Below, piece by piece: positions 7,371 to 14,501 of a DNA stretch of 38,404 bases. A program made the position numbers and the translations under genes. The first letter of the stretch is position 1. Each line of letters begins with the position of its first letter. The notes beneath the pieces were generated by a model, which ran no database searches, was not told the DNA's origin, and saw nothing but the letters and a program-made list of their open reading frames with translations. Source of the stretch: Armatimonadota bacterium (GTDB lineage: Bacteria > Armatimonadota > JAAZEB01); NCBI GenBank assembly GCA_012512505.1, contig JAAZEB010000073.1, positions 1 to 38,404 on the forward strand. The letters run 5' to 3'.

Positions 7371-7708
7371 GTCGCTAGAACGTACGGTGACCGGCCCCCC
7401 TCCAACACGGAAGGTGCCTCGGCGCCGGGGGCACCGCCCACCCTCTTGCCCATATTGTGCGTGCGCAAAGTAGCAGGAAGGGATCCCTCGGACCGCCAAC
7501 ACCGCGCCACACTCGCTCGTTCTGGAACCGCCGGCGCTACCGTGGCCGCGCCGGCCGATCGCTAACGGGATCGCTTGCCTGCGTTGCACCCGGTCAACCG
7601 GGCGTGATATCGGCTTGAGGGGGCCGGTTGGCCACCCTTCCGGCACGCGCGCAGGGAGCCCCCGCGCACCGGGAGAGGGAGCCTCCGGCATCTGCTCTGG
7701 AGGGACCG

Positions 7709-9007
7709 ATGCGCTCGCACTCGCTGCTTGCAGTCGGCCTTCTGGTCACCGCGACGCCGTTCGCCGTCGGCACGGCCCGCCGCCTGGCGCAGTGCCGACC
7801 CCACAACGGCCTTGCCTCGACACGCGTGGCCTGCACCGTGCTTGAGGAAGACGGGGATCGCGCCCTCCTCATCGACCTGGCGAGCGGCCGCTCAACTCCG
7901 CTGCTCCCCACCGTCAGCGCGATCAACGACCTGCAGTGGGCGCCGGATGGCAGCCGGATGGCCGTCCTCCTCTCTATCGGCGACGAGCCAAACCGCATCG
8001 CCATCTTCTCCGGCGATGGCCGCTCGCTGCTGGCCCACACCGAGCCGGCCGTGACCGACCACTCGCCGCGCTGGTCGCCCGATGGCACCCGCCTCGCCTT
8101 CTCCGCCGCCCTGGGCGACAGCGTCGAGGTCTGGGTGGTGAACGCCGCCGGCGGAGGCGAGCGCCCGTTGACGCGCACCCCGGGGATGGACGCCTACCCG
8201 GCCTGGTCGCCGGATGGCAAGCGCATCGCCTTTGCCGGCGCCGCTCCGCGCGGCCGGGCCATCTACACCATCGCCACCGACGGTAGCGGCCGGCGCCGCC
8301 TCGCCACCGGCCTTGGGGGAATGCCGGCGCCCGCCTGGTCGCCCGATGGGAGCCGGCTGGCTTTCTACGGCGGCACCGCGCCCGACCGGGAGGTGTGGGT
8401 GGTGCACGCCAACGGCGCCGGTCGGAAACGCCTCCCCACCGGAACGGTTACCCCGATGGGAATCGCCGCGCCCTGGTGGCTTCCGGATGGCCGGTACCTC
8501 CTCTTCGCCGGGCGAGAGGTCACCGGCCCCACCGCGCTCTATACCCTCGATACCGAGACGGGCCACCTCACCCGGGTGACCGCGCCACTCACGATCAGCA
8601 CCAACCCCTGCCTACTCCCCGCTCCCCCCAACATTCCGACTCCATCCGGCGCGCGGCTGGGCACCTCCCTCACGATACCCCCGAACCAGCTTCCGCAAGC
8701 CACCGGCACTTTGCCCCGTGACCTCCAGAGGAGAAGAGATGCGACACTACTACCTGCTCGCGGTCGGACTCCTCACCCTGGCTGCCACCCCGTGGCTCTG
8801 GTATCCCGGGCGGCCACGCCGGCAGCCGGCACCTGGCACAAGCCGAGTGATCTACACCACCGCCGAGAGCGACAGCGGCGCCAGCGCCCTGCTGCTAGAT
8901 ACCGAGACCGGCCGACAAAAGCTGCTCTTCCGCTTCCCCTGCGCCCTGCACGATCTGCGGCCATCCCCCGACGGATCCCGCTTCGCCGGGGTGCTGTGGA
9001 CCGATGA
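7709..9007 (+). CDS. Exported TolB-like beta-propeller protein 1 (reading frame runs into the next gene)
   Basis: Periplasmic or extracellular six-bladed beta-propeller of the TolB/PD40 type, likely a binding or scaffolding protein. The start is ATG at 7709 with GGAGGG upstream and an N-terminal export signal (SLLAVGLLVTATPFAVG). Blade signatures recur every ~45 residues: WAPDGSRMAV, WSPDGTRLAF, WSPDGKRIAF, WSPDGSRLAF, WLPDGRYLLF. The homologous part ends at LLPAP (about residue 309). After that the frame continues about 380 bases, the last 269 overlapping the next gene in another frame; this tail resembles no protein. One extra base in the C6 run at 8624-8629 would end the gene at 8721. The natural end is probably there. 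It is a tandem paralogue of the next gene. Confidence 0.75.
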   Translation: MRSHSLLAVGLLVTATPFAVGTARRLAQCRPHNGLASTRVACTVLEEDGDRALLIDLASGRSTPLLPTVSAINDLQWAPDGSRMAVLLSIGDEPNRIAIFSGDGRSLLAHTEPAVTDHSPRWSPDGTRLAFSAALGDSVEVWVVNAAGGGERPLTRTPGMDAYPAWSPDGKRIAFAGAAPRGRAIYTIATDGSGRRRLATGLGGMPAPAWSPDGSRLAFYGGTAPDREVWVVHANGAGRKRLPTGTVTPMGIAAPWWLPDGRYLLFAGREVTGPTALYTLDTETGHLTRVTAPLTISTNPCLLPAPPNIPTPSGARLGTSLTIPPNQLPQATGTLPRDLQRRRDATLLPARGRTPHPGCHPVALVSRAATPAAGTWHKPSDLHHRRERQRRQRPAARYRDRPTKAALPLPLRPARSAAIPRRIPLRRGAVDR

Positions 9008-9848
9008 GCTGCTCAGTCGGGTGTGTCTGCTGACCGCCGATGGCCAGGTAATCGCCCACACGGAGGCCTCCCGGGTTCATACCAGCCCCCGGTGGTCTCC
9101 CGACTCCTCCCGCCTGCTGTTCGTCGACAGCAGCGGGGAGATGATGGGGCTTTACCTGATGGACGCCGACGGCCGGTACCTGAAGCGCCTCACCCGACGC
9201 TTCCGCCGCTGCGAAGCCCCCTCCTGGTCTCCCGACGGCTCGCAGATCCTCTTCCACGCCCTCTGCGGCAGCAGCGTGGAGGTCTGTCTCGTCCGCGCCG
9301 ATGGCACTGGCGAGCGGGCGTTGACTCACACGCGCGGGTCCGACCACCAGCCGGCCTGGTCGCCAGACGGCACGCGCATCGCTTTCGTCAGCGCCCGGGC
9401 CGGCAGGCCGTGGCTGCACGAGATGCGTGCCGATGGCTCTCGCCCGCGGCGGCTGCAGCGCAAAGCGGCCGGTGCCTGGTGGCCATCCTGGTCGCCGGAT
9501 GGGCGGCAGATCGCCTTCCTGGGCGGGGCCTGCCACGAACTGAGCGTCTGGCTGATTCGCACCGATGGCACGGCGGAGCGGCGCCTGGCAACCGGGGCGG
9601 TTACGCCGATGCCGGCCGGCCCGCCCCTGTGGCTGGCCGACGGCCGGCGCCTGCTTTTCGTCGGCCGGCGTCCTGGCGACGACCATGCGGCGCTCTACGT
9701 ACTCGACACAGACAGCGGCGCCTATCGCATCCTGGTCCGCGGCGTGAACCTCGACGCGATGCCCTCCCTCCTGCCAGCGCCGCGCGTCACAACCGCTCGA
9801 TCAACGTCGGCGTCCCGCTCGCCAGCGACTGCTCGATCGCGCCGATGA
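8739..9848 (+). CDS. Exported TolB-like beta-propeller protein 2
   Basis: Paralogue of the preceding gene with a near-identical export signal pattern (YYLLAVGLLTLAATPW). The start is ATG at 8739 with a GAGGAG site; the track's earlier start lacks one. Propeller signatures are PSPDGSRFAG, WSPDSSRLLF, WSPDGSQILF, WSPDGTRIAF, WSPDGRQIAF and WLADGRRLLF, giving about seven blades, one more than its neighbour. The paralogous region ends at SLLPAP (about residue 347). The last 22 residues (RVTTARSTSASRS...) are low-quality sequence that overlaps the 3' end of the convergent dehydrogenase gene by 62 bp. The function is unknown; the pair may bind a shared ligand or surface partner. Confidence 0.8.
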   Translation: MRHYYLLAVGLLTLAATPWLWYPGRPRRQPAPGTSRVIYTTAESDSGASALLLDTETGRQKLLFRFPCALHDLRPSPDGSRFAGVLWTDELLSRVCLLTADGQVIAHTEASRVHTSPRWSPDSSRLLFVDSSGEMMGLYLMDADGRYLKRLTRRFRRCEAPSWSPDGSQILFHALCGSSVEVCLVRADGTGERALTHTRGSDHQPAWSPDGTRIAFVSARAGRPWLHEMRADGSRPRRLQRKAAGAWWPSWSPDGRQIAFLGGACHELSVWLIRTDGTAERRLATGAVTPMPAGPPLWLADGRRLLFVGRRPGDDHAALYVLDTDSGAYRILVRGVNLDAMPSLLPAPRVTTARSTSASRSPATARSRR

Positions 9849-10806
9849 GGGCGGTGTTGTGGAAGCCCTCCGCCGCCGTGCACTGGGGGGTCTCACCGGC
9901 CAGCAGGCAATCCACGAAGTGGAGGATCGGCAGAAGCTGCCAGCCGTAGGTGACGCCATGGATCTCCTGCAGCGCCCCCACCGCGGGCCATTCGTGACGG
10001 CTGCCGGAGACCTCAATCAGCGGCTCCGTCGGCGACAGCGCGATCCGCTCGCGGGTGCCCAGCAGGAGGGCACTGAAATCCACCACCCGCGGGAAGCTGT
10101 CCGGGAGGATCCAGGCGGTTTCGAGGGTGGCCGAGCAATCGTCGAACTCCACCAGCGCCTGGATGGCATCGTAGGCGTCTCCCCCCATCGCGGCGAGCAC
10201 GCCCTTGCGGCCGGCGGCGGTACCACGCACGGCGCGACGGTCGAAGAGCCAGCAGACCAGGTCGGCGAGGTGCGGGAGGAGAAACCACTGCGGCCCGCTG
10301 CGGCCGGCCCAGGCCAGCATCTCGCGCGGCACGAAGAGGGTGTTCGCCAGGCGGGCGCTGGCCATCACCGGCGTCCCGAATGCCCCGGACTCGATGCGCT
10401 GCTTCGCCGCCACCAACGGCGGGTTCCAGCGGTTCTGGAAGTCGACCATCAGGTGGCGGCCACTGGCCTGCGCCGCCGCCACCATCGCCCGGGCCTCCGC
10501 CACGTCGGTCGCTAGCGGCTTCTCGACCAGGACGTGCTTGCCCGCCTCCAGCATTGCCGTGACGATTTCCGCGTGGGCAAAGTCGGGCGTGGTGACGCTC
10601 ACGGCATCCACCTGCGGGTCGGCGGCAATCTCCGCGTAGCGCGCGGTGGCCCGCGCGCCGACCGCCGCGGCAGCCTGCCGGGCGCGTTCCTCATCCAGAT
10701 CGCAGACGTACAGCACTCGCACGCGCGGGTGCTGACGGTAAGCGCTCAGGTGTACCCGGCCGTACAGCCCGGCACCCACCACGGCAACGTTCAGGGTTGC
10801 TTTCAT
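9787..10806 (-). CDS. Gfo/Idh/MocA family oxidoreductase
   Basis: NAD(P)-dependent dehydrogenase of about 339 residues, family acting on sugars, inositols or related cyclic substrates. The Rossmann motif is VAVVGAGLYGRVH at the N-terminus. The catalytic Lys motif is LVEKPLATDVAEAR, and an active-site helix follows (LLPHLADLVCWLF). The start is ATG at 10806 (MKATLNVAVVGAG); the 40 residues added in the track are not protein-like. It is 94 bp downstream of the flavoprotein gene on the same strand, and its stop lies inside the end of the convergent propeller gene. The substrate cannot be read from sequence; glycan genes nearby make a sugar plausible. Confidence 0.9.
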   Translation of the reverse strand: MKATLNVAVVGAGLYGRVHLSAYRQHPRVRVLYVCDLDEERARQAAAAVGARATARYAEIAADPQVDAVSVTTPDFAHAEIVTAMLEAGKHVLVEKPLATDVAEARAMVAAAQASGRHLMVDFQNRWNPPLVAAKQRIESGAFGTPVMASARLANTLFVPREMLAWAGRSGPQWFLLPHLADLVCWLFDRRAVRGTAAGRKGVLAAMGGDAYDAIQALVEFDDCSATLETAWILPDSFPRVVDFSALLLGTRERIALSPTEPLIEVSGSRHEWPAVGALQEIHGVTYGWQLLPILHFVDCLLAGETPQCTAAEGFHNTALIGAIEQSLASGTPTLIERL

Positions 10807-10900
10807 CGTCCTGGAGCCCCCCTCTCGGCGGCATCGCCCGGCCGCCGGTTGGAGCAGTTGGTTCGGCGGGGGGCGAGCCACTCCTGCGAGGGCTGGCTCC

Positions 10901-12142
10901 TCAGGCGGCAGCGTGCCGCCCGGCAACGTGGCCGGATGACCAGGCCCACTGCAGATTGAAGCCGCCGCTGTCTCCGTCGATGTCGATCACTTCGCCGGCG
11001 AAGAAAAGGCCCGGCACCCGCCGCGACTCCAGGGTGTGGGGATCCAGCTCGCGGGTGGAGACGCCACCGGCCGTCACCTGTGACTGCATCCACGACTGCA
11101 CGCCCGCGCAGGGGATGCGCCAGTCGCGCAGCCGGGCGGCAATCCGGCGCACCTCCGCCTCGCCCAGGGTGGCGCACGGGCGCTCCAGGTCGGTAATCCC
11201 GGCCTCCTTCAGGAGCACCGGAATCAGGCGCTTGTGCAACCAGCCGATGAAACTGACCGCCACCGACTTCCACGGTCCGGCGGCGATGCGCTGGGCAATC
11301 TGCTCGGCCAACTCCGCCTCGCTCACCTCCGGGAAGAGGTCCAGGCGCAGCGACAGCGGCCGGCCTGACTCCGCCTCCTGAGAGATAGCACGGCTGATCT
11401 GCAGCACCGGCAGGCCGGAGACGCCATACTCAGTGAAGAGCACCTCGCCTTGCTCCCGACGCTGCGGCCGGCCGTCGCGATAGACCTGCACCGCCCCGTC
11501 AAAGCGGGCGCCCTGAAGCTGCTTCAAGAACGGCGCCGCCAGCCGCACCGGCACCAGCGCGGGGAAAGGCGGCTCGATGCGGTGCCCCAGCGCCTGTGCG
11601 ATCCGGAAGCCCCCTCCGTTGGAACCAAGGTTCGGGCTCGACTTCCCCCCGGCCGCCAGGATCACCCGGTCGCAGGAGAACACCTGACCGCCGGTGCCGT
11701 GGCAGCGGAAGCCCGTGCCCTCCCGCTCCACCCGGTCGATGTTCGCCTCGCAGACCACCTCCACTCCCAGGTGCTCCACCTCAAAGCGGAGTAGGTCCAG
11801 CACGCTGGAGGCCTGGCCGGAGGCGGGGAAGACCTTGCCCCCGGCCTCCACCCGGGCAACCACGCCCAGCTCGGCAAAGAACGCCAGCGTCTGCTCGACA
11901 TCAAACGCCTGTAGGGCACCCTGGGCGAACGCGGGATCGGCGCCGTGGTAGCGCCCCGGTTCCAGGTGGAGGTTGGTGAGGTTGCAGCGGCCGTTGCCCG
12001 TCGCCAGGATCTTCTTGCCCACCCGCTGCATCCGCTCGACCACGCGCACCACGGCACCGGCCCGCGCCGCGGTGATCGCCGCCATCAACCCCGCCGCCCC
12101 GCCGCCGATCACCAGCACCCGTCTCGGCTTGCGACTCGCCAT
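10901..12142 (-). CDS. BaiN/HI0933 family FAD-dependent oxidoreductase
   Basis: Flavoprotein of about 413 residues (older name YhiN/HI0933). An N-terminal FAD-binding motif is VLVIGGGAAGLMAA. The family fingerprint is GKKILATGNGRCNLTN, and the C-terminal FAD fingerprint is GLFFAGEVIDIDGDSGGFNLQWAWSSG in two parts. The family reduces or handles NAD(P)H-linked substrates; some members act on bile acid intermediates, but the general role is unclear. The start is ATG at 12142, sharing its A with the TGA of grpB (TGATG), so translation is coupled. A GTG three bases earlier is the alternative used by the track. Confidence 0.9.
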   Translation of the reverse strand: MASRKPRRVLVIGGGAAGLMAAITAARAGAVVRVVERMQRVGKKILATGNGRCNLTNLHLEPGRYHGADPAFAQGALQAFDVEQTLAFFAELGVVARVEAGGKVFPASGQASSVLDLLRFEVEHLGVEVVCEANIDRVEREGTGFRCHGTGGQVFSCDRVILAAGGKSSPNLGSNGGGFRIAQALGHRIEPPFPALVPVRLAAPFLKQLQGARFDGAVQVYRDGRPQRREQGEVLFTEYGVSGLPVLQISRAISQEAESGRPLSLRLDLFPEVSEAELAEQIAQRIAAGPWKSVAVSFIGWLHKRLIPVLLKEAGITDLERPCATLGEAEVRRIAARLRDWRIPCAGVQSWMQSQVTAGGVSTRELDPHTLESRRVPGLFFAGEVIDIDGDSGGFNLQWAWSSGHVAGRHAAA

Positions 12143-12711
12143 CACTCAGGCCCATCCCCGGAAAGGGGCGCGCCCCCGCCGGCGTCCGGCGGGGGGCGGC
12201 GACCCGCCAGAACCTCGCGAATGAAAGCGTGCTTGCCGCGGGTGTAACGCTTGCGATCGTCTGGAAAGCGGGCAGCGAGGTCGCGCTTCAGCCGGGCATA
12301 GCGGCAGCGCACCTCCGCGTCGCGGCGGAGGGTATCGCGAAACTGGAGGTAGTGCTGCCATTGCGGGTCTTCCGAGAGCACGAGGTGCAGGTGGGCTGTC
12401 CGCACCTCTGGCAGCGCTTCTTTCACCAGGAGGTAGCCGCCGTCGCTGCCGGCATCGCCCCGGTCGAGGTAGCCCGCGGCAACCAGCCGCCGCACCAGCT
12501 CCGGGAGGGCCTCGCGGTCGCGCACGGCGATGGCGAGGTCGAGGATCGGCTTCGCCGGCAGGTCGGGCACCGCCGTACTCCCAACGTGCTCCACCTGGAG
12601 GACCAGGTCGCCGGCGGCGCTTTGGATCGCGCGCGCCTCCGCGGCGAAGAGCGCCGCCCACGCCGGGTCGTGCGCCACCAGGGCCACCGTGTGTCTTCGC
12701 AGACCGATCAC
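12142..12711 (-). CDS. GrpB / UPF0157 family protein
   Basis: GrpB-like protein of 189 residues with a nucleotidyltransferase-like fold. The family signature is QVEHVGSTAVPDLPAKPILDLAI (quoted in part: HVGSTAVPDLPAKPILDL). HLHLVLSEDPQWQHYLQFRD-type helices and a KRYTRGKHAFIREVL end are also typical. The start is GTG at 12711, preceded by GGGGGAG; it begins 13 bp after the yjbQ stop. The last ~20 residues (RRPPPDAGGGAPL) are encoded by a 10-bp-stem palindrome at 12173-12195, which looks like an intergenic repeat captured as coding sequence. The biochemical role is unknown. Confidence 0.85.
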   Translation of the reverse strand: MIGLRRHTVALVAHDPAWAALFAAEARAIQSAAGDLVLQVEHVGSTAVPDLPAKPILDLAIAVRDREALPELVRRLVAAGYLDRGDAGSDGGYLLVKEALPEVRTAHLHLVLSEDPQWQHYLQFRDTLRRDAEVRCRYARLKRDLAARFPDDRKRYTRGKHAFIREVLAGRRPPPDAGGGAPLSGDGPE

Positions 12712-12724
12712 GGCTGCTCCCCCG

Positions 12725-13144
12725 CTACTCGCCGATGATCTTCACCAGCACGCGCTTGCGGCGCCCGCCGTCGAACTCGCCGTAGAAGATCTGCTCCCAG
12801 GGGCCGAAGTCCAGCTTGCCCTTGGTCACCGCCACCACCACCTCGCGGCCCATCACCTGGCGCTTCAGGTGGGCGTCGCCGGTGTCCTCGCCGGTGCGGT
12901 TGTGCTGATAGCGGCCGAGCGGCGCGTGCGGGGCGAGCCCTTCCAGCCACTCCTCGTAGTCGTGCAGCAGGCCCGGCTCGTCGTCGTTGATGTAGACGGA
13001 GGCGGTGATGTGCATGGCGTTGCAGAGCAGCAGCCCCTCCTGGATGCCGCTCTTGCGCAGGCATTCCTCCACCTGGGGGGTGATGTTGATGAACGCCCGC
13101 CGATGCGGAACGTTGAACCACAGCTCCTCGCGATAGCTCTTCAT
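12725..13144 (-). CDS. YjbQ/UPF0047 family protein
   Basis: A 139-residue protein of the YjbQ family, linked in the literature to a thiamin-phosphate-synthase-like side activity. Typical motifs are [59 protein letters not shown] and the C-terminal VLVKIIGE. The start is ATG at 13144 ([10 protein letters not shown]), the usual N-terminus; the track start at 13180 lies inside the promoter. There is no ribosome site. A -10 box ends seven bases before the ATG, so the message is probably leaderless. It is first in a likely yjbQ-grpB-BaiN-dehydrogenase transcript. Confidence 0.9.
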   Translation of the reverse strand: MKSYREELWFNVPHRRAFINITPQVEECLRKSGIQEGLLLCNAMHITASVYINDDEPGLLHDYEEWLEGLAPHAPLGRYQHNRTGEDTGDAHLKRQVMGREVVVAVTKGKLDFGPWEQIFYGEFDGGRRKRVLVKIIGE

Positions 13145-13151
13145 GGGGGCT

Positions 13152-13180
13152 ATGATAGCACGCCGCGCCCCGGGACGCAA
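13152..13180 (-). promoter_or_regulatory. Promoter of yjbQ, predicting a leaderless mRNA
   Basis: On the minus strand TTGCGT (13180-13175), 17 bases, then TATCAT (13157-13152). Seven bases separate the -10 from the ATG at 13144, which puts the expected transcription start at or next to the start codon. Confidence 0.6.
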
Positions 13181-13401
13181 CCGCCCGGTAACAGCGCCCT
13201 CCCCCCTCCGACGGGCGCGACGTTAAGCGCCAGCCGATATCCGCCGAAGACAAGGATACAGCGTGACGGCATCCACCCCCGGCGCCGGACAGGCGGGCCA
13301 CCGGCCGCGCCACTTGCCCGGCCCCGGGAGGATGTTCGAGCAGGAGGGGGGAGGCGGAGAGCGAACGACTGATCAACACAGGGTAGATTGGCTCCTTAGC
13401 G

Positions 13402-14082
13402 ATGAAGGTGCTGGTCGTTGATGATGACCCAGTGGTAACGGAGGCGATCCAGTCTGTGCTACGCATGGAGGGGTACGAGGTCGCCGTCCGCAACAACGGT
13501 GCAGGTTGCATCGCCGAAGCGCGTGCCTGGCGCCCGGATCTGGTCCTGCTCGATATCATGATGCCCGGGCGGATGTCTGGCCTCGACGTGCTGCGGGTGC
13601 TTCGTCGTGACTCCGATCTGCCGGTGATCCTCATCAGCGCCCGCGCCGAGGATTCCTATAAAGTACTCGGGCTGGAGTACGCGGACGACTACCTGGTAAA
13701 GCCGTTCAGCATGCCGGAGATGCTGGGGCGCATCCGCGCCGTGATGCGTCGGGCCGCGCCGCGAGCCCCGGCGGAGCCCACCAACCTCATTCAGGCGGGC
13801 GACCTGCGGATCAACACCGAGACGCGCGAGGTCACCCACGGCAAGCGTCAGCTCACCCTGACCCCCCTCGAGTTCGCCCTGCTGCGGGTGCTGGCCGCCC
13901 GCCCCGGGCGCGTCTTCCCGCGCGACGAACTGATCGCCCAGGTGTGGGGCGCGGATGTTTACGTGGACCCACGCACGCTGGCGGTCCACATCCGCGCGCT
14001 GCGCCGCAAGCTGGAGGACGACCCCGCACGCCCGGAGCACCTGCTCACCGTGCGCGGCGTCGGTTTCCGCTACGTGGTCTAG
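13402..14082 (+). CDS. OmpR/PhoB-family response regulator
   Basis: DNA-binding response regulator of 226 residues. The receiver domain (about 1-118) has the acidic pocket VVDDDPVV, phospho-acceptor Asp in LVLLDIMMPG (about residue 52), the Ser of LISARAE and the Lys of YLVKPF. The loop before it reads GLEYADDYL, one residue shorter than the usual GLExGADDY. The winged helix (about 130-226) shows LTPLEFALLRVLAARPGRVF, DPRTLAVHIRALRRKLE and VRGVGFRYVV. The start is ATG at 13402; no clear ribosome site precedes it. A histidine kinase follows on the same strand after 419 bp, so they likely form a pair. The signal and targets are unknown. Confidence 0.92.
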   Translation: MKVLVVDDDPVVTEAIQSVLRMEGYEVAVRNNGAGCIAEARAWRPDLVLLDIMMPGRMSGLDVLRVLRRDSDLPVILISARAEDSYKVLGLEYADDYLVKPFSMPEMLGRIRAVMRRAAPRAPAEPTNLIQAGDLRINTETREVTHGKRQLTLTPLEFALLRVLAARPGRVFPRDELIAQVWGADVYVDPRTLAVHIRALRRKLEDDPARPEHLLTVRGVGFRYVV

Positions 14083-14501
14083 GAACCAGTCAACGAACAC
14101 CCGGGGCGATCCTGCCCGACCCTCTTCACAAAATCCTTATAGGTTGTTTCCGTTTTCTTTATCTGACCTTCGACCTCTCTTAGAGTGCGTCTGCTATACT
14201 GGTGCCGTGCGGGACGGCGAGGCCACAGGCACCAGGCGGCACCCTCTTCATCAGTGTCCACTGCGCGGGCCTAACCGTTATCTACCCTGACGCTACCTGC
14301 CAGCGGCGACACCCCTGCCGGGGGCCGCGGTCAAGCAGGTTGGTGGGATCAGCAGTCACTTCCGCGAGCCACGTTCGGCCGCGCGAGGCCCACTACTTTA
14401 CCATCGTTATCGCGCGGCCAGGCACGCAGCAGGCACCGTCTGGTCACCACAACCCGCTCGGATGCAGACGCGTTCACCTTCCATGGGCCAGGTGGGAGCT
14501 G
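14083..14501. other. AT-rich gap and leader before the histidine kinase
   Basis: A 419-bp gap. Bases about 14128-14172 are strikingly AT-rich for this genome (ACAAAATCCTTATAGG, then a T-rich stretch). They are followed by an extended -10, TGCTATACT, ending at 14200. If used, this leaves a leader of about 295 bases. A 27-codon frame from GTG 14207 could be read from such a message, but nothing else supports it. Confidence 0.4.
14192..14200 (+). promoter_or_regulatory. Extended -10 promoter for the histidine kinase
   Basis: TGC followed by TATACT. No good -35 is visible, which fits an extended -10 or an activator-dependent promoter next to the AT-rich block. Confidence 0.4.

Larger units (their letters stand above)
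7081..7708. other. Repeat-bearing intergenic region
   Basis: A 628-bp gap without a credible gene. It starts with a weak terminator-like stem (CGGGGC 7096-7101 with GCCCCG 7110-7115). It then holds two copies of the GGTCGGA palindromic repeat exactly 100 bp apart and a 97-bp element bounded by 18-bp inverted repeats. No tRNA or clear promoter was found. Confidence 0.6.

Noticed and set aside
14202-14501. Start of the histidine kinase at GTG 14202
   Set aside because: The added 100 residues are not protein-like, whereas ATG 14502 has a good ribosome site and is followed by the membrane segments.
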